The position numbers and the translations under genes were made by a program. Positions 1-7,300 of a stretch of 10,817 nucleotides of DNA are shown here, in pieces. Position 1 is the first letter of the stretch. The number at the start of each line of letters is the position of its first letter. This DNA comes from Rhodospirillales bacterium (lineage in GTDB: Bacteria > Pseudomonadota > Alphaproteobacteria > Rhodospirillales > Magnetospirillaceae). The notes under the pieces were generated by a model. That model searched no databases. It was not told the DNA's origin and saw only the letters and a program-made list of their open reading frames with translations. The DNA is taken from the NCBI GenBank assembly GCA_030040955.1, contig JASHSH010000482.1, positions 1 through 10,817 of the forward strand. The letters are read 5' to 3'.

Positions 1-641
1 AGGCTTTCATCGCGCACCGACCAGCTCACGATCTGGCCCATGCCGTTCATCTTGTTGTGGCGCGGAAAATTGAGGAGCATCGCGAAGCTCGCGAAAAGCG
101 CCATGCCCTCGGTGAAGGCGCCGAACATCGCGAGCGTCCGCGCGACGTCCGCGCACGTCTTGACGCCGAACGCATGCATGTAATCGGCCTTGGCGCGCAT
201 GGCGGCGTAGTCGCGAAAGGCCTCGAACTCGGCCTTGGGCATGCCGAGAGTCTTCAGCAGGAGCGCATAGGCGTCGATATGCACCGTCTCCATGTTGGAG
301 AAGGCGGCCATCATCATCTGCACTTCGAGCGGCTGGAAGATCGGGATGTAGCGCTTGAGATAATTGTCGCCGACCTCGACATCGCTCTGGGTGAAGAAGC
401 GGAAGATCTGGGTGAGCAGCGCGCGCTCCGCCCCGGTCACGCGATCCGACGACCAGTCTTTGATGTCGGCGCCGAGGGGCACTTCCTCGCCCATCCAATG
501 GGTCTGCTGCTGGCGCTTCCAATATTCGTAGGCCCAGCCGTAGCGCTCGACATCGTAGGTGCCGGTCGCCGTCAGCAGTCCGACCTTGCCGGTGCCGATC
601 AGCGCGCGTGGATCGAGCTCCGCGAGCCCGGTCACTGGCAT
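1..641 (-). CDS. nrdB: Ribonucleoside-diphosphate reductase, beta (radical-generating) subunit NrdB, 3' end outside window
   Basis: Small subunit of class I ribonucleotide reductase; it houses the di-iron centre and tyrosyl radical that NrdA uses to reduce ribonucleotides to deoxyribonucleotides in the cytoplasm. The first 213 codons are visible and the frame is open to the left edge. Metal-site residues in the expected order are D87 (in TQSDVEVGDNY), E118 and H121 (in METVHIDAY), E178, and E212 in the RDES at the edge, which should continue into the E..H pair outside the window. Y125 sits four residues after H121, where E. coli Y122 carries the radical, so this looks like a tyrosyl-radical enzyme. 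The ATG at 641 overlaps the end of nrdA by 10 bp, indicating translational coupling. Only about 20 residues precede the fold, so there is no N-terminal ATP cone. The product assignment is secure; the C-terminus is not seen. Confidence 0.95.
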   Translation of the reverse strand, partial: MPVTGLAELDPRALIGTGKVGLLTATGTYDVERYGWAYEYWKRQQQTHWMGEEVPLGADIKDWSSDRVTGAERALLTQIFRFFTQSDVEVGDNYLKRYIPIFQPLEVQMMMAAFSNMETVHIDAYALLLKTLGMPKAEFEAFRDYAAMRAKADYMHAFGVKTCADVARTLAMFGAFTEGMALFASFAMLLNFPRHNKMNGMGQIVSWSVRDES

Positions 642-2575
642 GCGAGGCACTGCTCGTAGTCGGCGCGCTGCGCGGCCGCGCTGTGCTGCGTCGCCTTTTC
701 GAGCTGGCCGGCGAAGGCGGCCCGGCTGATCGATTTCGAGCGGCAGTAATAGAGGCTCTTGATGCCGCGCTTCCAGGCCGCCCAGTGCAGCATATGCAGG
801 TCCCACTTGTCGATGTCGGCCGGCAGGTAGAGGTTGAGCGACTGGCTCTGGCAGATGAAGGGCGCGCGGTCGGCGGCCAGATCGATGACCCAGCGCTGGT
901 CGATCTCGAAGGCGGTGCGGTAGACCGCCTTCTCGTCCCCGGTCAGCCCATCGAGATGCTGGACCGATCCCTCATGCTCGATGATCGACTGCCAGGTCTC
1001 CTGGGTGTCGAGGCCCTTGGTCTTCAGCAGCGCTTCGAGATGCGGGTTGCGCACGATATAGGCGCCCGACAGCGTCTTATGGTTATACACGTTGGCGGGG
1101 ATCGGCTCGATGCAGGCGCTGGTGCCGCCGCAGATGATGCTGATCGAGGCGGTCGGCGCGATCGCCAGCTTGTGGCTGAAGCGCACCGTCATGCCGCGCT
1201 CGAGGGCGTCGAGGCAGGGGCCGCGCTCTTCGCCCAAGGTCACCGAAGCCGCGTCGGCGTCGCGCTTGATCTTGCGGAAGATCTTCATGTTCCACGACTT
1301 GGCGATCGCGCTCTCGAACGGCACGCCACGCGCCTGCAGGAACGAGTGGAATCCCATCACCCCCAGTCCCACCGAGCGTTCGCGCAACGCCGAGTACTTG
1401 GCGCGCGCCATGCTGTCGGGCGCTTCGTTGATGAAGAAGCTGAGCACGTTGTCAAGCATGCGCAGCACGTCTTCGACGAAGCCCGGCTCGTCGTTCCACT
1501 CGTCCCAGGTCTCCAGGTTGAGCGAAGACAGGCAGCAGACGGCCGTGCGCTCCTCGTCGCGATGATCCTTGCCGGTCGCCAGCACGATCTCGCTGCACAG
1601 GTTCGAGCTCGACACTTTCAGGCCGAGCTCGCGCTGATGTTTCGGCAGCGCGCGGTTGACGCTGTCGATGAACAGCAGATAGGGCTCGCCGGTGTGCAGG
1701 CGAGTCTCCAGGATGCGCTGCCAGAGCTGGCGCGCGTCGATCTCGCGCACCATCTCGCCGGTCTTCGGGCTCTTCAGCGGGAACTTCGATCCCGTCCGCA
1801 CCGCCTCCATGAAGGCATCGGTGATGTTGATGCCGTGATTGAGGTTGAGCCCCTTGCGGTTGAAGTCGCCCGAGGCCTTGCGGATTTCCAGGAACTCCTC
1901 GATCTCCGGATGGTGGACGTCGAGATAGCAGGCGGCCGAGCCGCGGCGCAGCGAGCCTTGGCTGATGGCGAGGGTGAGCCCGTCCATCACGTGGATGAAG
2001 GGGATGATGCCCGAGGTCGCGCCGGCCCCCTTCACCGCCTCGCCGATGGAACGGACCCGACCCCAATAGGTGCCGATGCCGCCGCCATTCGAGGCCAGCC
2101 AGACATTCTCGTTCCAGGTGTTGACGATGCCTTCGAGCGAATCGGGCACCGCGTTGAGGAAGCAGGAGATCGGCAAGCCGCGCGTGGTGCCGCCGTTGGA
2201 CAGGATCGGGGTCGCCGGCATGAACCAGAGCCGCGACATCGCGTCGTAGAGACGCTGCGCGTGCGCGACATCGTCGGCGAAGGCGCAGGCGACCCGGGCG
2301 AACATGTCCTGGAAGCTCTCGCCCGGCAGCAGATAGCGATCCTTGAGCGTCGTCTTGCCGAAGTCGGTCAGCAGCGCGTCACGCGACCGGTCGAGCTTGA
2401 GGTCGGCGGGCTTGGGCGGGTGGCCGAGAGGCCCCGGCAGCGGCGCATGGCGATCACGCCTGGCCTTCGCCGGCGCCGCGTGCGGCGCGGCTTCGCGACT
2501 CGCCGGGGACGGCGGACGCGGAAGAACCGAAACGATGTTGCCGTGCCGATCGAAATCGTATGCCAACCCCGACAT
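632..2575 (-). CDS. nrdA: Ribonucleoside-diphosphate reductase, alpha (catalytic) subunit NrdA, lacking an ATP cone
   Basis: Catalytic subunit of class I ribonucleotide reductase, 647 residues from the chosen start. Active-site features seen: C138 (in PISCFLN), the N325-C327-E329 triad in SNLCSEI with the thiyl-radical cysteine, C347 as partner of C138, the Y609-Y610 pair (SLYYC) of the radical transfer path, and the C-terminal redox pair C643/C646 (CLACQ). The first ~55 residues are Pro/Arg-rich and probably disordered, followed directly by the catalytic domain (from DFGKTTLKDRYLL), so the ~90-residue ATP cone of E. coli NrdA is absent. The frame extends upstream to a TTG at 2650, but the ATG at 2575 is preferred because AGGGG lies 6 nt before it and the protein then begins MSGLAYDF. 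It is co-transcribed with nrdB and preceded by a cobalamin riboswitch, so expression should fall when B12 is present. A Streptomyces operon shows that type of control; here it is inferred. Confidence 0.96.
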   Translation of the reverse strand: MSGLAYDFDRHGNIVSVLPRPPSPASREAAPHAAPAKARRDRHAPLPGPLGHPPKPADLKLDRSRDALLTDFGKTTLKDRYLLPGESFQDMFARVACAFADDVAHAQRLYDAMSRLWFMPATPILSNGGTTRGLPISCFLNAVPDSLEGIVNTWNENVWLASNGGGIGTYWGRVRSIGEAVKGAGATSGIIPFIHVMDGLTLAISQGSLRRGSAACYLDVHHPEIEEFLEIRKASGDFNRKGLNLNHGINITDAFMEAVRTGSKFPLKSPKTGEMVREIDARQLWQRILETRLHTGEPYLLFIDSVNRALPKHQRELGLKVSSSNLCSEIVLATGKDHRDEERTAVCCLSSLNLETWDEWNDEPGFVEDVLRMLDNVLSFFINEAPDSMARAKYSALRERSVGLGVMGFHSFLQARGVPFESAIAKSWNMKIFRKIKRDADAASVTLGEERGPCLDALERGMTVRFSHKLAIAPTASISIICGGTSACIEPIPANVYNHKTLSGAYIVRNPHLEALLKTKGLDTQETWQSIIEHEGSVQHLDGLTGDEKAVYRTAFEIDQRWVIDLAADRAPFICQSQSLNLYLPADIDKWDLHMLHWAAWKRGIKSLYYCRSKSISRAAFAGQLEKATQHSAAAQRADYEQCLACQ

Positions 2576-2581
2576 TCTCCA

Positions 2582-2677
2582 CCCCTGGCTCTGCCTGGGG
2601 CGGGGAAGATGGGGCGACTTGCGGAGACTCGGGCGGCGCCGGTATCGCAAGCGACCACCGGGGCACCCCGCCCGAGG
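2582..2677 (-). promoter_or_regulatory. Riboswitch expression platform: hairpin over the nrdA ribosome binding site and a competing helix
   Basis: Read on the minus strand, bases 2600-2582 form a near-perfect hairpin: CCCC/GGGG, an A.A mismatch, GGC/GCC, and an AGA loop. Its 3' arm contains the AGGGG that serves as the nrdA ribosome binding site, so folding would block translation. The segment 2677-2666 (CCTCGGGCGGGG) is complementary at 11 of 12 positions to 2605-2594 (CCCCGCCCCAGG), which overlaps the 5' arm of that hairpin. The two helices exclude each other, a classic sequestor/antisequestor layout. Ligand binding in the upstream aptamer would be expected to favour the hairpin. No U-tract follows, so translational rather than transcriptional control is inferred. 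Pairings were read by eye, without folding energies. Confidence 0.55.
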
Positions 2678-2690
2678 ACGTTTCCGCGAT

Positions 2691-2873
2691 CACGGCAGGT
2701 CTCCTGGCTCGCGGGTCGCTGCGGCTGTCAGGCCTTCCCGGCGCCGAGGCGCCAGTGACACGAATGACAGCCGCTCGCCGCTTACAGTTGCGGGGGCAGC
2801 CCCGGCTTAGCTGCTACAGGCAGCGCCCCGGGTTCCCTCTTAGCCCCAGATGTAGATCACCCAGGGAACCGTG
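2691..2873 (-). promoter_or_regulatory. Cobalamin (adenosylcobalamin) riboswitch aptamer
   Basis: The minus strand carries the conserved elements of the cobalamin riboswitch in order: a closing stem CACGG (2873-2869) with CCGTG (2695-2691); AGGGAA (2838-2833); the B12 box GCTGCCCCCGCAACTGTAAG (2800-2781); a perfect 9-bp stem GCGGCTGTC (2774-2766) with GACAGCCGC (2729-2721); the CACTGG element (2757-2752) followed by a GGCGCC/GGCGCC hairpin; and the 3' signature GCCAGGAGACCTGCC ending near 2693. The aptamer ends about 115 nt before the nrdA start. Cobalamin riboswitches generally turn off the downstream gene when B12 binds. Upstream of a class I reductase this implies B12-repressed expression, as known for Streptomyces nrdAB. 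Ends are approximate to a few bases. Confidence 0.95.
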
Positions 2874-2881
2874 AACACCAA

Positions 2882-2911
2882 ATCTTGTGCTTTGTGACAG
2901 GCAGGCGTCAA
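2882..2911 (-). promoter_or_regulatory. Candidate sigma70-type promoter for the riboswitch-nrdAB transcript
   Basis: On the minus strand TTGACG (2911-2906), a good -35 box, is followed after 18 bp by CAAGAT (2887-2882), a weak -10 box. Transcription would begin near 2875, two bases before the riboswitch closing stem. That fit with the RNA boundary is the main support; the -10 box matches the E. coli consensus at only three positions. No convincing NrdR box was found next to it. Confidence 0.4.
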
Positions 2912-2926
2912 GCCGATAATCGGGCT
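2910..2926 (-). terminator. Short inverted repeat, possible weak terminator or operator between the nikR-side gene and nrdA
   Basis: The segment contains the perfect palindrome CCGATAATCGG (2913-2923), extended by AGCC on the left and GCT on the right with one extra G. It lies about 30 bp beyond the stop of the hypothetical gene at 2953 and its edge touches the candidate -35 box of nrdAB. It could be a weak terminator (stem of 5-7 bp, very short T run) for the upstream gene or a binding site for a regulator of nrdAB. The sequence does not decide between these. Confidence 0.2.
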
Positions 2927-2952
2927 TTCCACGGCCACCCGCCGATTTTCCG

Positions 2953-3501
2953 TCAATCCGCCTCCAGATCGATCCATTCCTCATCGCCGACGCGCCATTC
3001 CTCGACGAGGGAGGCCCGCACAGCCAAGTCACGGATATGGTTCGCCCCGCGGGCCGACGAAGTCATGACCCGCTGCTGACCCATATTATATGCGTCGGAA
3101 CCGGCCGGACGTCCATACTTCGTCCACCGTATGCGTTCGCGCCCCGTGATGCCGAGCGTCTCTTGAGCCAAGCGCGAGGTGAGCGGGCGTTCGGCGATAG
3201 TTTTGAGATCGCGATCCAGCCGCTTGCGCGCATCGACGATCTCCTCGCCTCGAGCGGCGTCGCAGGGCATATTGAATTCGAAACCGCTCTCGGATTGAAC
3301 AACCGGGCCAATCGATCGCAGATTCTTTCCAACTCGGCTCGCCGCCTCGGCGCGCCGCAAATTCAGCCCAAAATGTTCCGAGAGCGCCCGATCCAATGAA
3401 AAAACAATCTGGTCTCTCTGCCAGACGACATCGAGAAACCGACCATTTTGCAATTCGATTGATCCGTTCGCCATGGCTTCGATCGTACAGTGACGCGGCA
3501 T
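2953..3501 (-). CDS. Hypothetical protein with a WTKxGR motif, downstream of nikR
   Basis: I do not recognise a characterised family. From the ATG at 3501 the product is 182 residues; an internal ATG at 3474 (MANGSIELQNG) would give 173, and neither has a strong ribosome binding site (GAAG lies about 6 nt before 3474). The N-terminal half has an alternating hydrophobic pattern (FLDVVWQRDQIVFSL), the middle is charged and helical, and the C-terminal half contains LTSRLAQETLGITGRERIRW followed by TKYGRPAGS. That shape, a short helix then RxRWTKxGR, resembles small excisionase- or MerR-like winged helices and suggests, weakly, nucleic-acid binding. The C-terminus is acidic (EEWIDLEAD). No signal peptide or membrane segment is visible. 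It starts 49 bp after nikR on the same strand and may be co-transcribed with it. By eye its GC content and third-position bias are lower than in nrdA or the urea genes, which fits recent acquisition or relaxed selection. Confidence 0.6.
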   Translation of the reverse strand: MPRHCTIEAMANGSIELQNGRFLDVVWQRDQIVFSLDRALSEHFGLNLRRAEAASRVGKNLRSIGPVVQSESGFEFNMPCDAARGEEIVDARKRLDRDLKTIAERPLTSRLAQETLGITGRERIRWTKYGRPAGSDAYNMGQQRVMTSSARGANHIRDLAVRASLVEEWRVGDEEWIDLEAD

Positions 3502-3550
3502 TTTAGATCGAATTAATCCTGGCCGGCTCCATCGAGCTCTCCACAATCGA

Positions 3551-4039
3551 TCAACGCTCCGTCCGCCCCGCTCGCCTCGTATGCCGGAACGAAGCTCGAG
3601 GAGCGTGGTGCCCCGCTCGCTTGGCTTTGGCGTTCGAGCCCGGTATCGGGACAAGCACGATGTGCCCGTGGCGCACGCCGCGTTCGGCGATCACATGCTC
3701 CGCGAAGTGTCTGACCTCGCCGCTCTGGCCCTTGAGCATGGTTACCTCCATGCAGCTTTCTTCGTCCAAATGGACGTGGAACGTCGCGAGCGCCAGATCA
3801 TGGTGCGAATGGTAGGTCTGGGTCAGGCGTTTCGGTAGTTCCCGCGCCTCGTGGTCGTAGACATAGACAACCGCGGCCACACAGTTTCCGGTTTCATTGG
3901 CCTTCTCGGCCGCTTCCATGATTCCTGTTCGCGCCAAGTCCCTGATCGCTTCGGAGCGATTCTGATAGCCCCTGGTCGCTATGTAGCGGTCGAGCTCCGC
4001 CATGAGATCGTCATCGAGGGTTATGGTCACACGCCGCAT
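3551..4039 (-). CDS. nikR: Nickel-responsive transcriptional regulator NikR
   Basis: Ribbon-helix-helix DNA-binding protein with a C-terminal ACT-like nickel-sensing domain, 162 residues. The N-terminus (MRRVTITLDDDL) keeps R3, T5 and T7, the residues that read the operator in E. coli NikR, followed by the GYQNRSEAIRDL helix. All four high-affinity Ni(II) ligands are present: H77, H88 and H90 (FHVH) and C96 (EESCMEV), matching E. coli H76, H87, H89 and C95. The GVRHGH segment near the C-terminus is also typical. The start at 4039 is chosen for GGAG spaced 7 nt upstream and for agreement with the family N-terminus. The last ~25 residues after PIPGSNAKAK are an Arg/His-rich extension longer than in E. 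coli NikR. No nickel transporter lies beside it; instead it is divergent from a nickel-free urea degradation operon with a consensus NikR site in between. Nickel-dependent repression of that operon is inferred. Confidence 0.95.
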   Translation of the reverse strand: MRRVTITLDDDLMAELDRYIATRGYQNRSEAIRDLARTGIMEAAEKANETGNCVAAVVYVYDHEARELPKRLTQTYHSHHDLALATFHVHLDEESCMEVTMLKGQSGEVRHFAEHVIAERGVRHGHIVLVPIPGSNAKAKRAGHHAPRASFRHTRRAGRTER

Positions 4040-4073
4040 CGCGGTCTCCAGCAAAAATAAATCGTCGTCGGGC

Positions 4074-4103
4074 GTATGCGAATTGGTGCCCCATTCTGCA
4101 TAC
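4074..4103. promoter_or_regulatory. Second NikR-like inverted repeat, before nikR
   Basis: A perfect inverted repeat GTATGC-N18-GCATAC lies 35 bp upstream of the nikR start codon. Its GTATG/CATAC cores equal those of the E. coli NikR operator, but the gap between cores is 20 bp rather than 18 and the sixth base differs. It could be a lower-affinity site for autoregulation, or a chance repeat. With the site at 4213-4240, four half-site cores form two inverted pairs within 170 bp. Confidence 0.4.
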
Positions 4104-4212
4104 AACGAAGCCATCGCTGCCCAAGAAACAGGCAGCCCTTTTCCTCCGCGGCCGAGCCGACAACGCATCCAACTATAGAACTTTCGGCGGTCTCGATGTC
4201 TTTCGTCGGCTG

Positions 4213-4240
4213 GTATGAACTTTGCGAATAAACGTCATAC
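4213..4240. promoter_or_regulatory. NikR operator (exact E. coli consensus)
   Basis: GTATGA (4213-4218), exactly 16 bases, then TCATAC (4235-4240): every specified base and the spacing match the known E. coli NikR operator GTATGA-N16-TCATAC. The site is centred in the nikR/urea carboxylase intergenic region, ending 66 bp before the urea carboxylase ATG and lying about 174 bp before nikR. The adjacent NikR retains the E. coli DNA-reading residues, which supports the same specificity. The distance suits repression of the urea operon promoter, although no convincing -35/-10 pair was identified. Binding itself is inferred. Confidence 0.85.
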
Positions 4241-4306
4241 TCGCCCTCTCGGCTGATCTCCTTCACGCCAAGTTGAATGGGCATGTGCGTTTGAGAGAGG
4301 CTTGGG

Positions 4307-7300
4307 ATGCTCGAGGTGGTACTTATCGCCAACCGCGGCGAAATCGCCTGCCGCGTGCAGCGTACCCTGAGGAAGCTCGGCATACGATCCGTCACCGTCT
4401 ATTCCGACGCCGATCGGTTCTCGCCGCATGTGCTGGAAGCCGACGTGGCGGTGCGGATCGGGCCGCCCTCCCCGGCCGAAAGCTATCTCGCCGTCGACGA
4501 AATCCTGAGGGCCGCCAAGGCCACGGGCGCCCAAGCCATTCATCCGGGCTATGGCTTTTTGTCGGAGAACGCCGCCTTCGCGCGGGCCTGCGAGGCCGCG
4601 GGCATTGCCTTCATCGGTCCGACGCCGGAGCAGATTTCCGATTTCGGATTGAAGCACCGGGCGCGCGAAATCGCCCAGCGGTGCGGCATTCCGTTGCTGC
4701 CGGGATCGGGCATCCTTCCCGATGTCGCGGCGGCGAAACGCGAGGCCAAGCGCATCGGCTATCCGGTCATGCTCAAAAGCTCCGCCGGCGGCGGCGGCAT
4801 CGGAATGAGCCGGTGCTGGACCGAGGAAGAGCTGGTTTCGGCCTTCGATTCGGTGACGAGGCTCGGCAAGAACTTCTTCAAGAACGAGGGTGTCTATCTC
4901 GAGCGCTTCGTCGAGCGCGCCCGCCATGTCGAGATGCAGGTCTTCGGCGACGGCGCGGGCACGGTGATCGCGCTGGGGGAGCGCGACTGTTCGATCCAGC
5001 GCCGCAACCAGAAGATCGTCGAGGAAACGCCCGCGCCCAATCTGCCGTCGGCAGTCAGGGAGGGTTTGCGCTCAGCTGCGATCAAACTCGGCAAGACCGT
5101 ATCCTATCGCTCCGCCGGCACCGTCGAGTTCGTCTACGATCCCGATCGCGCGGAATTCTACTTCCTCGAAGTCAACACGCGGCTTCAAGTCGAGCATTGC
5201 GTCACCGAGGCGGTGACCGGCCTCGATCTGGTCGAATGGATGGTGCGGCTGGCCGGCGGCGAGAAGCTGCCGCTCGACAAGCCGCATCCGGCCAGGGGAC
5301 ACGCCATCCAGGTCCGTCTCTATGCCGAGGATCCGGGCAAGAACTACCAGCCGAGCACGGGCGTGCTGACCGAGATGGAGTTCCCGGACGGGGTCCGCGT
5401 CGACGGCTGGGTGGCGCAGGGAACGGAAATCACACCCCACTACGATCCGCTGTTGGCCAAGGTCATCGTGCACGGCGACGACCGGGCCCAGGCCATCGCC
5501 AAGCTCGGCGCCGCCCTCGCCAAGACGAAGATCGCCGGCGTGCAGACCAATCTCGGCCTGCTGCGGCAGATCACGGGATTTCCCGCTTTCGCGGCGGGAA
5601 CCGTCAGTACGCGCCTGCTCGATGGGCTTGCCTATCGGGCAGCGACGGTGGAGGTGATTGCGCCCGGCACCTACACCTCGGTTCAGGACTATCCCGGACG
5701 CGTCGGCTATTGGGACATCGGCGCTCCGCCGTCGGGTCCGATGGACGATTTCGCGCTCCGGGTCGCCAACCGACTACTCGGCAACGAGGCCGGCGCCGCG
5801 GCGCTGGAGTGTACCGTGGTCGGCCCCAGCTTGCGGTTCAACATCGATACCGCGATCGCGATCGCCGGGGCCGATATGCGCGCCGATCTCAGTGGAGCGC
5901 CGGTGAAGCCCTGGTCGGCGGTGCCCGTGCGCGCCGGCGACACGCTCACGCTGCGCGCCGCCGAAGGCGGTGGTTGCCGGACCTACCTCGCGGTACGCGG
6001 CGGCTTCGACGTGCCCGCCTATCTCGGCAGCAAATCGACCTTCGCATTGGGCCAGTTCGGCGGCCATGCCGGCCGCGTGCTGCGGACCGGCGATGTCCTG
6101 CCCGTCGCCGACCCGGCCGGGTGGCCGGCGAGCGGTCCGATATCGCTCGCGCCGGAGCATATCCCCGCATATCCGAAGCAATGGGCCATCGGCGTGCTCT
6201 ACGGCCCGCACGGCGCGCCCGACTTCTTCACCGACGACGACATCAAGATGTTCTTCGGGACCGATTGGGAGGTCCACTACAACTCCAACCGGCTCGGCAT
6301 CCGTTTGAACGGCCCGAAGCCCAAATGGGCGCGCCGCGACGGCGGCGAAGCCGGGCTTCATCCATCGAATATCCACGACTGCGAATATGCCATCGGCAGC
6401 GTCAACTTCACCGGCGACATGCCGATCATCCTCACGCAGGACGGGCCGAGCCTGGGCGGATTCGTCTGTCCGGCGACGATCGTCAAGTCGGAGATGTGGA
6501 AGGTCGGGCAGGCGAGGCCCGGCGATACGATTCGCTTCGTGCCGATCACGTTCGACGCCGCGCTGGCCCGCGAACGCGCGCAAGACAAGTTCCTGGCGGA
6601 CCTGCCTGGGAAACCGCAATCGGCGCCGGCCGCGCCGGCCATCCTGCGCGCTCAAACCACCGCCCCGCCCCCCGATCCGGCCATCGCCCATGCGATTCCG
6701 GCGCGGCCGGCCGAAAGCCGCCCCGAGATCGTCTACCGCACCGCGGGCGACAAATACGTGCTGCTCGAATATGGACCGCCGGTGCTCGATCTGGATTTGC
6801 GCTTCCGGGTCCACGCGCTGATGGAGCATCTCAAGCGCAACCCCGTCGAAGGCATCGCCGAGCTGTCACCCGGCGTGCGCTCCCTGCAAATCCGCTACGA
6901 CAGCCGCGTCGTGACCCTGAAGAGACTGCTCGATGCGCTGATACGCGCCGAGGACACGCTGCCGCCGATCGACGACATGGTGGTGACGACCCGCGTGATC
7001 CGGATGCCGCTGGCCTTCGAAGACCGGTCCTGCCGCGAAGCCATCGGCCGCTATATGCAGTCCGTGCGCAAAACCGCGCCGTGGCTGCCGAGCAATATCG
7101 AGTTCATCCGCCGCATCAACGGCCTCGGCAGTACCGAGGCGGTGCGCCGCGTGGTGTTCGATGCACGCTACCTCGTGCTTGGCCTGGGCGACGTCTATCT
7201 CGGCGCGCCCTGCGCGGTGCCCGTCGATCCGCGCCACCGGCTGTTGACCTCCAAATACAATCCCGCTCGCACCTACACGCCCGAGGGCGCGGTCGGCATC

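Noticed and set aside
2576..2650. Upstream TTG start for nrdA giving 25 extra residues
   Set aside because: The extra residues are basic and unlike the family, they run through the riboswitch expression platform, and the ATG at 2575 has a good ribosome binding site.
608..2758. Long open plus-strand frame opposite nrdA
   Set aside because: Its translation is low-complexity Arg/Ala/Leu-rich with no family resemblance, while the opposite strand encodes a clear NrdA; such antisense frames are common in GC-rich genes.
2880..2952. NrdR box upstream of nrdAB
   Set aside because: No match to the AT-rich 16-bp NrdR palindrome was found by eye in the promoter region.
3114..3132. CATAC-N9-GTATG repeat inside the hypothetical gene
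   Set aside because: Half-sites are in the opposite order and far too close for NikR, and the repeat is within a coding region.
4222..4306. Longer plus-strand frames starting before the urea carboxylase ATG
   Set aside because: They belong to a different frame that shadows the carboxylase; the biotin carboxylase N-terminus starts properly at 4307 with a ribosome binding site.
4241..4306. Guanidine riboswitch in the urea carboxylase leader
   Set aside because: The leader between the operator and the start codon is only 66 bp and shows no recognisable ykkC-type conserved motifs.
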